A stretch of DNA of 64,000 nt, taken from positions 5,456,001-5,520,000 of the forward strand of contig NZ_AP022561.1 of assembly GCF_010726245.1 (NCBI RefSeq). The letters run 5' to 3'. The notes beneath the pieces were generated by a model. The model was not told the origin of the DNA, made no database searches, and saw nothing but the letters and a program-made list of their open reading frames with translations. The position numbers and the translations under genes are program-made. Position 1 is the first letter of the stretch. Each line of letters starts with the position of its first letter. The DNA comes from Mycolicibacterium aichiense (GTDB lineage Bacteria; Actinomycetota; Actinomycetes; Mycobacteriales; Mycobacteriaceae). Positions 52,563-60,625 of this stretch are shown piece after piece.

Positions 52563-53007
52563 GCTGAATTCGAGCAGCATCAACATCCACGCACCCGTGG
52601 ATCTGGTGTGGGACGTCTTCACCGACGTCGAACACTGGCCGGACTGGACCGCATCGGTCGACCGGCTGCACGGCCTCGACGGTGCGCAACTCGCGGTCGG
52701 ACGACGCTTCGAGATCACGCAACCACGAATGCCCAAGCTGGTCTGGACGGTGACCGAAATCGAACCCGGTGTGGCGTGGACGTGGATCCAACGTTCCCCC
52801 GGCGGGCTCACATCGGCCCGTCACGAGGTGGTACCGACCCCTGACGGCGGGACGCTGGTGCGCCAGGAACTAATCCAACGCGGCATCGTCGGGTCGGTGG
52901 TCGGGGTGCTGATGCAACGGATGACGCGCCGCTACCTGGAAATGGAGGCGCAGGGACTGAAGGCGCACAGCGAAGGATTGCAGAAACTCCGTGGTTCGAA
53001 CGCCTGA
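52561..53007 (+). CDS. SRPBCC-fold (polyketide cyclase-like) protein
   Basis: A 148-aa single-domain protein of the START/Bet v1 superfamily. It begins MLNSSSINIHAPVDLVWDVF, the usual first strand and helix, with TDVEHWPDWTASVDRL and a hydrophobic C-terminal helix. Such proteins bind lipophilic ligands or act on polyketide-like compounds; none can be named. ATG 52561 overlaps an operator palindrome, suggesting a very short or absent leader. The TetR gene starts 17 bp before its stop. Confidence 0.82.
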   Translation: MLNSSSINIHAPVDLVWDVFTDVEHWPDWTASVDRLHGLDGAQLAVGRRFEITQPRMPKLVWTVTEIEPGVAWTWIQRSPGGLTSARHEVVPTPDGGTLVRQELIQRGIVGSVVGVLMQRMTRRYLEMEAQGLKAHSEGLQKLRGSNA

Positions 53008-53533
53008 CCTCCGGCGGCGCCGGGAGCTGCTGGAGGCGGTGGTCGATGAATGCGCTGCGAACGGTGTCGGCGGCCGGTCACTGCGGGAGCTGGCCGACGC
53101 AGTCGGGACCAGTCACCGAATGCTGTTGCATCACTTCGGCTCTCGTGACGAGCTCTTGCTGGCCGTCGTCGACGAGGTGGAGCGGCGGCAGATGACGATG
53201 CTGACTGAGGTGATGGCCGACGGCGCGGGCTTCGCCGCGATGTGGAAGCATCTGCGGCGGCCCGAACTGCGCGCGCTCGAGCGGTTGTTCTTCGAGTGCT
53301 ATGCGCGCGGGGCACAGGGTGAGTCGCCGTTCATGACCATGCTGCCCGCCGCCGTCGATCGCTGGCTCTCGTTGACCCAGTCCGCAGGTGAACCCGCAGC
53401 GGCCCGGCTCGGCCTGGCGGTGATGCGTGGCCTGTTGCTGGATCTGGCCGGCACCAACGACGACGCCGGTGTCGATGCGGCGGCACGGCACTTCATAGAG
53501 CTGATCGGCGCGCGCGAAAATAGCTCGCGTTAA
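52991..53533 (+). CDS. TetR-family regulator
   Basis: A 180-aa regulator with an N-terminal helix-turn-helix (RRRRELLEAVVDECAANGVG, SLRELADAVGTSHRMLLHHFGSRDELL). Its GTG start lies inside the end of the SRPBCC gene, so both are made from one transcript. The palindrome at 52545-52562 is the natural candidate for autoregulation. The ligand-binding domain is short and its effector cannot be predicted. Confidence 0.87.
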   Translation: MVRTPDLRRRRELLEAVVDECAANGVGGRSLRELADAVGTSHRMLLHHFGSRDELLLAVVDEVERRQMTMLTEVMADGAGFAAMWKHLRRPELRALERLFFECYARGAQGESPFMTMLPAAVDRWLSLTQSAGEPAAARLGLAVMRGLLLDLAGTNDDAGVDAAARHFIELIGARENSSR

Positions 53534-53599
53534 ACGGCTTCGGGGCCAGTAACCCGAACCCGACGGACCGGGGAATCAGCAGTGAGTTTTGCCGTGTTA

Positions 53600-54757
53600 C
53601 TAGACGACGCCGCTGACCCGGCCGCCGGCGTGCACCGACTCCAGGACCGTGCGCATCGCATCGGCACTCTGCTGCCAGGAGAAGTCCCGGCTGCGAGTCT
53701 TGGCCTTGGCGCCCAACTCGTCGCGCAGAACATGATCTGACAGCAGGCGCTCCAGGCGATCCACCAGGTCGTGGTGATCGTCGGCCAACACACCGGTGAC
53801 TCCGTCGATCACCGAGTCGGTGAGACCTCCCGAAGAGCGGTAGCCGATGGTCGGCACGCCGTGCTGGGCGGCCTCGATGACGGCCAGGCCCCAGCCTTCC
53901 TTGCGCGACGGCAGCACGTGCACCCAGGATCGTTGCACAACAGCGTGTTTGGTGTGGTCATCCACGTGACCGTGGAAGGTGACCGCATCGGAGATGCCGA
54001 GGTGCTCGGCGCGCTCCACCAGGCGGTCGTGCCACCAGCCGCCACCGACGATGTCCAGATGCAAGCCGTTGACGCGGGGCCGCAGCTCGGCCACCGCATC
54101 TAGTGCGTCCTCGATCTGCTTGTGCGGTACCAGCCGTGACAACACCACGACGCGGGGTGTCGAGGACCGTTGCGCGGTCAGGGTTTCCGGCGGAGCGTCG
54201 TCGAGACCGTTGCGCACCACCGCGATTCGTCCGGTATCGACGCCGAGGTCGGACAGGTCGCGCGCCGACGGCAGGGAGACCGTGACGTATTGGTTGTGCC
54301 GGTGCATGCGCGGCGAGAGCCATGATTCGACCAGCCAGCCCAGCCGGCCGAAGAAGCGACCGGCCACCGGCCACTGTTCACGGTGGCAGTGGTGCACCAG
54401 CACCGCGACCCGTCTGCCGAAGGCGAGCCGGGCCAGGAAAGGCACCCCGTTCTGGGTGTCGATCACGACGTCGGGACGCACGTGGCGCAGCGGTCCGAGG
54501 CCGAGGCGCGCGGCGACCATGGCCAGCCCCGCCCAGATGTACACGCTGTAGGGTCCACCGCCGCGGCTGATGTGGACGCCGTCGACGATCTCGCGACGCG
54601 GAGCGCCGCGGTAGCGGGCGGTGCGCAGGGTGACGTCCATGCCGGACCCAGCCAGCAGCGAGCCGATGCGCTGGACGTAGGTTTCGCTGCCGCCACCCTG
54701 GGGGTGGCCGGTGTCCCGCCAGCACAACAGCAGGACGGAGCGAACGGGTGTGGACAT
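53600..54757 (-). CDS. GT4-family glycosyltransferase (Rv0225-like)
   Basis: A 385-aa GT-B retaining glycosyltransferase. N-terminal glycine loop GHPQGGGSETYVQRIG; C-terminal domain VVVLSRLVPHKQIEDALDAV, VTFHGHVDD and the EX7E-type segment PSRKEGWGLAVIEAAQHGVP. It likely transfers a sugar from a nucleotide donor in cell-envelope glycan or glycolipid synthesis. The ATG at 54757 starts MSTPVRSV; the open frame extends far upstream but into the divergent methyltransferase. By order it equals Rv0225. Confidence 0.88.
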   Translation of the reverse strand: MSTPVRSVLLLCWRDTGHPQGGGSETYVQRIGSLLAGSGMDVTLRTARYRGAPRREIVDGVHISRGGGPYSVYIWAGLAMVAARLGLGPLRHVRPDVVIDTQNGVPFLARLAFGRRVAVLVHHCHREQWPVAGRFFGRLGWLVESWLSPRMHRHNQYVTVSLPSARDLSDLGVDTGRIAVVRNGLDDAPPETLTAQRSSTPRVVVLSRLVPHKQIEDALDAVAELRPRVNGLHLDIVGGGWWHDRLVERAEHLGISDAVTFHGHVDDHTKHAVVQRSWVHVLPSRKEGWGLAVIEAAQHGVPTIGYRSSGGLTDSVIDGVTGVLADDHHDLVDRLERLLSDHVLRDELGAKAKTRSRDFSWQQSADAMRTVLESVHAGGRVSGVV

Positions 54758-54798
54758 CGCCGCCAGCCTAGTCCGCCGGTCGAGTTTCACGTTTTGCA

Positions 54799-54827
54799 GC
54801 TGCGCACTCGAACTTTTTCTGCGCAGC
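54799..54827. repeat. Inverted repeat in a divergent promoter region
   Basis: GCTGCGCA (54799-54806) and TGCGCAGC (54820-54827) are perfect 8-bp inverted arms around a 13-nt spacer between the GT4 and methyltransferase starts. Confidence 0.45.
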
Positions 54828-54880
54828 GTCAGTTTCAACTCTGGCGAGGGTGAATTTCGGCGCGTGGCTAGGGTGAGTCG

Positions 54881-55657
54881 ATGGCCGTCACCGACCTGTT
54901 CGCCCGGCGCGCGACCCTGGGCCGATCGACGCGGCTGCTCAGTGAATTCCGCTACGAACAGTCCGACCCGGCCCGTTTCTACGGCGCCCTGGCCGCCGAC
55001 ACCGCGGATATGGTCACCGACCTGTGGCAGGCCGTCAACGGTCCGGTGGCCGGGCACACGCTGGTCGACGTCGGCGGCGGGCCGGGCTATTTCGCCACCG
55101 CGTTCACCCGATCCGGCTGGAACTACGTCGGCGTGGAACCGGATCCGAGCGAGATGCACGCCGCCGAGCAGGTCCGGCAGGCCGGTCCCGGCTCGTTCGT
55201 CCGGGCTTCCGGCATGGCATTGCCGTTCGCCGACGGCAGTGTCGACGTGTGCCTGTCGTCCAATGTCGCCGAGCACGTGCCGCGCCCGTGGCAGCTGGGA
55301 GCGGAGATGCTGCGCGTGACGAGGCCCGGCGGGCTGGCGATCCTGTCGTACACGGTGTGGCTCGGGCCGTTCGGCGGCCACGAGATGGGCCTCACGCACT
55401 ACCTGGGCGGGGCCCGGGCGGCTGCCCACTACACCCGCAAGCACGGCCACCCGCCGAAGAACAACTACGGGTCGTCGCTGTTCGCCGTGTCCGCTGCCGC
55501 CGGCCTGCGCTGGGCGGCGGGCACCGGAGCCCTGGTCGCGGCATTCCCGCGTTACCACCCGCGATGGGCCTGGGGGCTGACCGGCCTGGCCGGCGTACGG
55601 GAGTTCCTGGTGAGCAACCTGGTGCTGGTGCTACAGCCACCGATTCGCCCGAAATGA
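54881..55657 (+). CDS. SAM-dependent methyltransferase (Rv0224c-like)
   Basis: A 258-aa class I methyltransferase. SAM-binding motif I is LVDVGGGPGYFATAF; GVEPDPSEM is the acidic strand-2 end, and ASGMALPFADGSVDVCLSSNVAEHV covers motifs II-III. The rest may shape a lipid or glycan acceptor site. It is divergent from the GT4 gene and followed, about 40 bp later, by the aldehyde dehydrogenase, as Rv0224c is in M. tuberculosis. The substrate is not known. Confidence 0.88.
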   Translation: MAVTDLFARRATLGRSTRLLSEFRYEQSDPARFYGALAADTADMVTDLWQAVNGPVAGHTLVDVGGGPGYFATAFTRSGWNYVGVEPDPSEMHAAEQVRQAGPGSFVRASGMALPFADGSVDVCLSSNVAEHVPRPWQLGAEMLRVTRPGGLAILSYTVWLGPFGGHEMGLTHYLGGARAAAHYTRKHGHPPKNNYGSSLFAVSAAAGLRWAAGTGALVAAFPRYHPRWAWGLTGLAGVREFLVSNLVLVLQPPIRPK

Positions 55658-55698
55658 ACAGGTTCTAGTTTCTGTCTTCAGTAGGTAATGTGACGGTC

Positions 55699-57171
55699 AT
55701 GACACAGAGCACGGCTTTCAAGACCGAATGGGACAAGCTGTTCATTGGCGGCAAGTGGACCGAACCGTCCACCGCTGAGGTCATTGAAGTGCATTCCCCT
55801 GCCACCGGCGAGTTGGTGGGCAAGGTGCCGCTGGCCAGCAAGGCCGACGTCGACGCCGCCTGCGCCGCCGCCCGTAAGGCGTTCGACGAGGGCCCGTGGC
55901 CGCAGATGTCGCCCACCGAGCGCGGCGAGATCCTGGCCCGCGCCGTCAAGATCCTCGAAGAGCGCGCCGAGGAGTTCAAGTTCCTGCTGGCCGCCGAGAC
56001 CGGCCAGCCGCCGACGATCGTCGACATGATGCAGTACGGCGCCGCGATGTCGTCGTTCCAGTACTTCGCCGGTGCCGCCGACAAGTTCACCTGGCGCGAC
56101 TTCCGCGACGGTGTCTACGGCACCACCATGGTGCTGCGCGAGCCGATCGGCGTGGTTGCCGCCGTCACCGCGTGGAACGTCCCGTTCTTCCTGGCCGCCA
56201 ACAAGCTCGGCCCCGCGCTGCTGGCCGGCTGCACCATCGTCGTGAAGCCGGCCGCGGAGACCCCGCTGTCGCTGTTCGCGATGGCCGACGTCTTCGCCGA
56301 AGCCGGTCTGCCGGAGGGTGTGCTCTCGGTGGTGCCCGGTGGCCCGGAGACCGGCCGCGCCCTGACCGCCAACCCTGAGATCGACAAGTTCACCTTCACC
56401 GGGTCCAGTGGGGTCGGCAAGGAGATCGCCAAGATCGCCGCCGAGAAGCTCAAGCCGTGCACCTTGGAGCTGGGCGGCAAGTCGGCCGCGATCATCCTCG
56501 AGGACGCCGACCTGGACTCGACGTTGCCGATGCTGGTCTTCTCCGGACTGATGAACTGCGGGCAGGCCTGTGTCGGCCAGACCCGCATCCTGGCGCCGCG
56601 GTCGCGCTACGACGAGGTTGTGGAGAAGTTGTCCGCCGCCGTCGCGGCCATGCCGATCGGATTGCCCGACAACCCCGGCGCGATGATCGGCCCGCTGATC
56701 AGCGAGAAGCAGCGCGAGCGGGTCGAGGGCTACATCAAGAAGGGCGTCGAAGAAGGCGCCCGCCTGGTCACCGGTGGTGAGCGTCCCGAGGGGCTCGACG
56801 GCGGCTGGTTCGTGCAGCCGACGGTATTCGCCGACGTCGACAACTCGATGACCATCGCGCAGGAGGAGATCTTCGGACCCGTCCTGGCGGTGATCCCCTA
56901 CGAGACCGAAGAGGACGCCGTCCGCATCGCGAACGACTCGGTCTACGGTCTGGCCGGTTCGGTCTACACCACCGACAACGACAAGGCGATGAAGATCGCG
57001 GCCCAGATCCGCACCGGCACTTACGCGGTCAACATGTACGCGTTCGATCCGGGTTCGCCGTTCGGTGGCTACAAGAACTCCGGCATCGGCCGGGAGAACG
57101 GGCCCGAGGGTATCGAGGCGTACACCCAGGCCAAGAGCGTGCTGCTGCCGTTCGGGTACACCCCCGAATAG
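55699..57171 (+). CDS. NAD(P)-dependent aldehyde dehydrogenase (Rv0223c-like)
   Basis: A 490-aa aldehyde dehydrogenase with the catalytic pair E257 (LELGGKSA) and C291 (GQACVGQTRI), the cofactor loop FTGSSGVGKE, and the EEIFGPVLAVIPY and PFGGYKNSGIGREN C-terminal motifs. It oxidises an unspecified aldehyde to the acid. ATG 55699 is preferred because TAATGT ends 7 nt before it, as in leaderless mycobacterial transcripts; GTG 55690 is an alternative. A long hairpin follows the stop. It could oxidise aldehydes made by the dehydratase at 48197, but the genes are not linked. Confidence 0.9.
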   Translation: MTQSTAFKTEWDKLFIGGKWTEPSTAEVIEVHSPATGELVGKVPLASKADVDAACAAARKAFDEGPWPQMSPTERGEILARAVKILEERAEEFKFLLAAETGQPPTIVDMMQYGAAMSSFQYFAGAADKFTWRDFRDGVYGTTMVLREPIGVVAAVTAWNVPFFLAANKLGPALLAGCTIVVKPAAETPLSLFAMADVFAEAGLPEGVLSVVPGGPETGRALTANPEIDKFTFTGSSGVGKEIAKIAAEKLKPCTLELGGKSAAIILEDADLDSTLPMLVFSGLMNCGQACVGQTRILAPRSRYDEVVEKLSAAVAAMPIGLPDNPGAMIGPLISEKQRERVEGYIKKGVEEGARLVTGGERPEGLDGGWFVQPTVFADVDNSMTIAQEEIFGPVLAVIPYETEEDAVRIANDSVYGLAGSVYTTDNDKAMKIAAQIRTGTYAVNMYAFDPGSPFGGYKNSGIGRENGPEGIEAYTQAKSVLLPFGYTPE

Positions 57172-57182
57172 TCTCCGCACCC

Positions 57183-57221
57183 GAAGAAGCCCCGCACGCG
57201 CGAGCGTGTCGGGGCTTCTTC
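57183..57221. terminator. Long bidirectional hairpin terminator
   Basis: 12-bp perfect arms gaagaagccccg / cggggcttcttc extend inward with cacgc / gcgtg to a GCGA tetraloop, with one bulged T. It separates the convergent aldehyde dehydrogenase and MaoC genes. Confidence 0.85.
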
Positions 57222-57229
57222 GTGTCTGC

Positions 57230-57688
57230 TCAGAAGAGCGCGCGGACGATCATCTCGGCGACGGCGGCGGGCTTGTCGACACCGTCGATCTCAATGGTGT
57301 GCTTGACGGTCAGGTTGACGGTGCTGTCGTCGACCTTGTCGGCGCCGGCGAGTTCCGAGCGCACCCGCACACTGCTGTCCACCGGCACGGCGGCGACGAA
57401 CCGGACCTTGTTGAGTCCGTAGTTGATCGCCATCTTGGCGTTCTCCAGGCGGAAGTTGTCCTTGGACAGCGCGGGGATCAGCGACAGCGTCAGGAAGCCG
57501 TGCGCAATCGGTGCGCCGTAAGGGCTTTCGGCCTTGGCCTTTTCGACGTCGACGTGGATCCACTGATGGTCCCCGGTGGCGTCGGCGAAGTCGTTGATGC
57601 GTTTCTGATCGATCTGCAGCCAGTCGCTGACGCCGAGTTCCTCACCGACCGCGGACACCGCGTCGTCGATGGATGTGATCACCTTCAT
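57230..57688 (-). CDS. MaoC-like (R)-hydratase/dehydratase (Rv0130/HtdZ-like)
   Basis: A 152-aa single-hotdog hydratase with the signature FADATGDHQWIHVD, giving catalytic D40 and H45, and NYGLNKVRFVAAVPVDS. It hydrates trans-2-enoyl-CoA to (R)-3-hydroxyacyl-CoA or the reverse. ATG 57688 begins MKVITSIDDAV. It lies 20 bp after the second FadE5-like gene on the same strand, so dehydrogenase and hydratase act in sequence from one operon. Confidence 0.9.
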   Translation of the reverse strand: MKVITSIDDAVSAVGEELGVSDWLQIDQKRINDFADATGDHQWIHVDVEKAKAESPYGAPIAHGFLTLSLIPALSKDNFRLENAKMAINYGLNKVRFVAAVPVDSSVRVRSELAGADKVDDSTVNLTVKHTIEIDGVDKPAAVAEMIVRALF

Positions 57689-57708
57689 GGGGCACACCAT
57701 AGTCAGAG

Positions 57709-59538
57709 TCAGAACGCCTCTTCGGGCAGGTCCATGATCGCCAGGTCGATCGACTCCGCGACCTTGCGCTCGGCGGCCAACCGGGGCAGCACGTTGCCGG
57801 CGAAGAACTTCGCCACCGCCACCTTGCCTCGATAGAAATCCTGCTCGCGCGGATCCGGGTCACCGTCGAGTGCCTGCAGCGCGATCTCGGCCTGGCGCAA
57901 CAGGAACCAGCCGATCAGCAGGTCGCCGACCGCGAGGAGGAACCCCACCGATTCCAGACCCACCCGATAGAGTTCACGAGCATCCTCTTGGGCTCCCAGC
58001 AGATAGCCGGTCATCACGGTCGCGACCGCGCGCACATTGTCCAGCGCGTCGGCCAGCGATGTGCGGGCGTCGGCCAACTCCGGTCGCGGGTCTGGGCTGT
58101 CGATGAACTTCTCGATCTGGGTGACGACGTGGCCAAGCGCCCCACCCTGATCCCGGGCGATCTTGCGGAAGAAGAAGTCCTGGGCCTGGATCGCGGTGGT
58201 GCCCTCGTACAGCGAGTCGATCTTGGCGTCGCGGATGTACTGCTCGATCGGATAGTCCTGCAGGAAGCCGGACCCGCCGAACGTCTGCAGCGACTCGGTC
58301 AGGCACTGGTAGGCGCGTTCGGATCCGACACCCTTGACGATGGGCAGCAGCAGGTCGTTGACCCGCTCGGCCATCGAGGCATCAGCGCCCGAAACAATCT
58401 GCGCCACTGCGGGATCCTGATGCGCGGCGGTGTAGAGGTAGAGTGCGCGCAGACCTTCGGCGTACGCCTTCTGCGTCATCAGGGCACGGCGCACATCGGG
58501 GTGGTGGATGATCGTCACCCGAGGTGCCGTCTTGTCGGTCATCTGGGTCATGTCGGCGCCCTGAACCCTGGTCTTGGCATACTCCAGCGCGTTGAGGTAG
58601 CCGGTGGAAAGCGTGGCAATCGCTTTGGTGCCGACGAACATTCGCGCGTACTCGATGACCTTGAACATCTGGGCGATGCCGTTGTGGACATCGCCCATCA
58701 GGTAGCCGATCGCCGGGGTGCCGTGCAGTCCGAGGCTGAGTTCGGTTGTGGCCGAGGCTTTCAGGCCCATCTTGTGTTCGAGGTTGGTGACGTAGACGCC
58801 ATTGCGGTCGCCTGGTTCGCCGGTCTGCGGATCGAGCAGGAACTTGGGCACCAGGAACAGGCTCAGACCCTTCGTGCCGGGTCCGGCGCCTTCCGGGCGG
58901 GCCAGCACCAGGTGCAGGATGTTCTCGAAGTAGTCGCCGGTGTCGCCGTTGGTGATGAAGCGTTTGACGCCTTCGATGTGCCAGGTGCCGTCGCCGGCGT
59001 CAACCGCCTTGGTGCGACCGGCGCCGACATCGGAGCCGGCATCCGGCTCGGTGAGCACCATGGTGGCGCACCAGTTGCGTTCGGCGGCCAGGGTCGCCCA
59101 GTGCTTCTGCTGCTCATTGCCGATGTGGAACACGATGTTGGCCATGATGGGCCCGGCCATGTACATGAACACCGCCGGGTTGGCCCCCAGCACAAGCTCG
59201 TCGATCGCCCAGGTGACCATCGCCGGCGCCGGGACACCGCCCACCTCTTCGGACAACCCGATACGGAACCACTCACCCTGCTGCCAGGCCCGCATCGACG
59301 TGCAAAACGGCTCCGGCAGCGTCACCACATGGGTGCCGGGATCGAAGGTCGGCGGATGCCGATCTGTCTCGGCGAACGATTCGGCGACCGGCCCCTCAGC
59401 CAGGCGGCAAGCCTCGTTGAGCATCTCGCGGATCGAGTCCGCGTCGAGATCGGGATAGTCGTCGAGCACCTTCTCCAAGTCGAGGAACTCGAACAGGTTG
59501 AACTCGAGGTCGCGGACATTGCTCTTGTAGTGGCTCAT
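57709..59538 (-). CDS. Acyl-CoA dehydrogenase, second FadE5-like copy
   Basis: A 609-aa paralogue of the FadE5 at 20946. The start [20 protein letters not shown], the [17 protein letters not shown] loop and [14 protein letters not shown] are almost the same, and the catalytic base is E445 in YEGTTAIQ. Differences cluster around residues 80-140 and in the C-terminal helices, so chain preference may differ. It heads an operon with the MaoC hydratase. A TATGGTC-type palindrome in its promoter region is shared with the divergent TetR unit. Confidence 0.93.
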   Translation of the reverse strand: MSHYKSNVRDLEFNLFEFLDLEKVLDDYPDLDADSIREMLNEACRLAEGPVAESFAETDRHPPTFDPGTHVVTLPEPFCTSMRAWQQGEWFRIGLSEEVGGVPAPAMVTWAIDELVLGANPAVFMYMAGPIMANIVFHIGNEQQKHWATLAAERNWCATMVLTEPDAGSDVGAGRTKAVDAGDGTWHIEGVKRFITNGDTGDYFENILHLVLARPEGAGPGTKGLSLFLVPKFLLDPQTGEPGDRNGVYVTNLEHKMGLKASATTELSLGLHGTPAIGYLMGDVHNGIAQMFKVIEYARMFVGTKAIATLSTGYLNALEYAKTRVQGADMTQMTDKTAPRVTIIHHPDVRRALMTQKAYAEGLRALYLYTAAHQDPAVAQIVSGADASMAERVNDLLLPIVKGVGSERAYQCLTESLQTFGGSGFLQDYPIEQYIRDAKIDSLYEGTTAIQAQDFFFRKIARDQGGALGHVVTQIEKFIDSPDPRPELADARTSLADALDNVRAVATVMTGYLLGAQEDARELYRVGLESVGFLLAVGDLLIGWFLLRQAEIALQALDGDPDPREQDFYRGKVAVAKFFAGNVLPRLAAERKVAESIDLAIMDLPEEAF

Positions 59539-59623
59539 CGCGTGCGTCCTCCTCATCGCCGGCTGAGCCCGAGCCTAGCTCGGTTCACCTGCGCTGATCA
59601 GGCTGTTCAGCCAGCGCCCCGAA

Positions 59624-59641
59624 ATATGGTCCGAACCATAT
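59624..59641. promoter_or_regulatory. Operator 1 of the fadE5-like/TetR divergent region
   Basis: ATATGGT-ccga-ACCATAT has perfect 7-bp arms. On the minus strand TATGGT can serve as the -10 of the acyl-CoA dehydrogenase operon. Confidence 0.65.
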
Positions 59642-59719
59642 AACTGCACGTCGGCGCATCGCCGCTTCGGTTCGTTTGTGGCCGTTTGCCTGCCGTTAAC
59701 GATGGCGTCAACCATTGGG

Positions 59720-59748
59720 TTGCACTCACCGCGCTCTTATCTTATGGT
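59720..59748 (+). promoter_or_regulatory. Promoter of the 45-aa ORF / TetR unit
   Basis: TTGCAC (59720-59725) and TATGGT (59743-59748) are 17 bp apart, a near-consensus SigA pair. The -10 is also the left half of operator 2. Confidence 0.6.
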
Positions 59749-59758
59749 CGTAAGCATA
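59743..59758. promoter_or_regulatory. Operator 2 of the fadE5-like/TetR divergent region
   Basis: TATGGTCGTAAGCATA shares the pattern TATGGTC-NN-AA-N-CATA with operator 1 and covers the predicted -10 and transcript start of the TetR unit. Confidence 0.6.
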
Positions 59759-59804
59759 GTTATGGAGTTGGTCTCCAGACCTGCCCCCGCAAGGAGAAGA
59801 AACC

Positions 59805-59942
59805 ATGTGGCTGATCGAGCTGAACATCGCAGGCCACCGGTTCACGCGCGAGGTACCCGACAAGCGCAGGCAGTTGTTCGGCCGCGGAGCTCGGGCGCTG
59901 GCGTGGCGGGCCAGCCAGTTCCGTCAGACCCCCGCCGCCTGA
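59805..59942 (+). CDS. Small hypothetical protein, 45 aa, upstream of TetR
   Basis: A short frame with a strong AAGGAGAAG ribosome-binding site encodes a basic protein beginning MWLIELNIAGHRFTREVPDK and rich in Arg (ARALAWRASQFRQ). Its stop abuts the TetR ATG with no spacing, so translation is probably coupled. It has no membrane span or signal. It could be a leader peptide that sets TetR expression or a small partner protein; I do not recognise it. Confidence 0.6.
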   Translation: MWLIELNIAGHRFTREVPDKRRQLFGRGARALAWRASQFRQTPAA

Positions 59943-60572
59943 ATGACCCGGACCCCGCCAACCGATCGAAAAAGCCGCGGCTCCACCCGCACCAAGATGC
60001 TGGTGAGCGCCGCCGAGGTGCTGCGCGAACGTGGCGCGGCCGGCGTGACGATCGACGAGGTGCTGGCCCGCAGCGGTGCGCCGCGCGGTTCGGTCTACCA
60101 CCACTTTCCCGAAGGCCGAAGCCAGATCCTGCGTGAGGCGCTCGAGTATGCGGGCTACGTGATCACCGAGAGCATCGACGAGGCCGCCTGCGAGAACGCC
60201 GGAGTGCTGCTGCGCCGCTTCGTCGAACTCTGGGAAAACGCCTTGATCACAAGCGATTACACCGCCGGGTGTCCGGTGCTGGCCGCCGCCATCGGGTCCG
60301 GCGAGGACGAACAACAGCTCACCGCAGTCGCCGGCCGGATCTTCAGCCGCTGGCGCGAGGCATCCAAGCAGGCCTACCTACGGGAAGGCTTCGACGCCGC
60401 CGACGCCAGCGCACTGGCCGACACCACCCTGGCCGCGATGGAGGGGGCCGTGGTGCTGTGCCGCTCGGTGCGCAGCCTGCAGCCCCTTCATGACGTCGCC
60501 GCACAGATGGAATTCCTGATCAAGGCAAAGGAATTCGTGACCAAGTTCGGCGTACCGACCCTGAACCCCTGA
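59943..60572 (+). CDS. TetR-family regulator
   Basis: A 209-aa regulator with an N-terminal helix-turn-helix (STRTKMLVSAAEVLRERGAA, IDEVLARSGAPRGSVYHHFP) and a C-terminal domain with DYTAGCPVLAAAIG, typical of the LmrA/YxaF-like branch. It is divergent from the fadE5-like/maoC operon, and two matching palindromes lie at the two promoters. It therefore probably represses both units until an acyl-CoA or related ligand binds. That assignment is inference. Confidence 0.88.
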   Translation: MTRTPPTDRKSRGSTRTKMLVSAAEVLRERGAAGVTIDEVLARSGAPRGSVYHHFPEGRSQILREALEYAGYVITESIDEAACENAGVLLRRFVELWENALITSDYTAGCPVLAAAIGSGEDEQQLTAVAGRIFSRWREASKQAYLREGFDAADASALADTTLAAMEGAVVLCRSVRSLQPLHDVAAQMEFLIKAKEFVTKFGVPTLNP

Positions 60573-60576
60573 ATGG

Positions 60577-60611
60577 CCAACGGGCACAGCCGAAATGGCT
60601 GTGCCCGTTGG
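60577..60611. terminator. Perfect 15-bp hairpin terminator
   Basis: ccaacgggcacagcc (60577-60591) pairs fully with ggctgtgcccgttgg (60597-60611) around gaaat and is followed by ttt. It serves the convergent TetR and PGRS genes. Confidence 0.9.
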
Positions 60612-60625
60612 TTTCCAACTAACGA

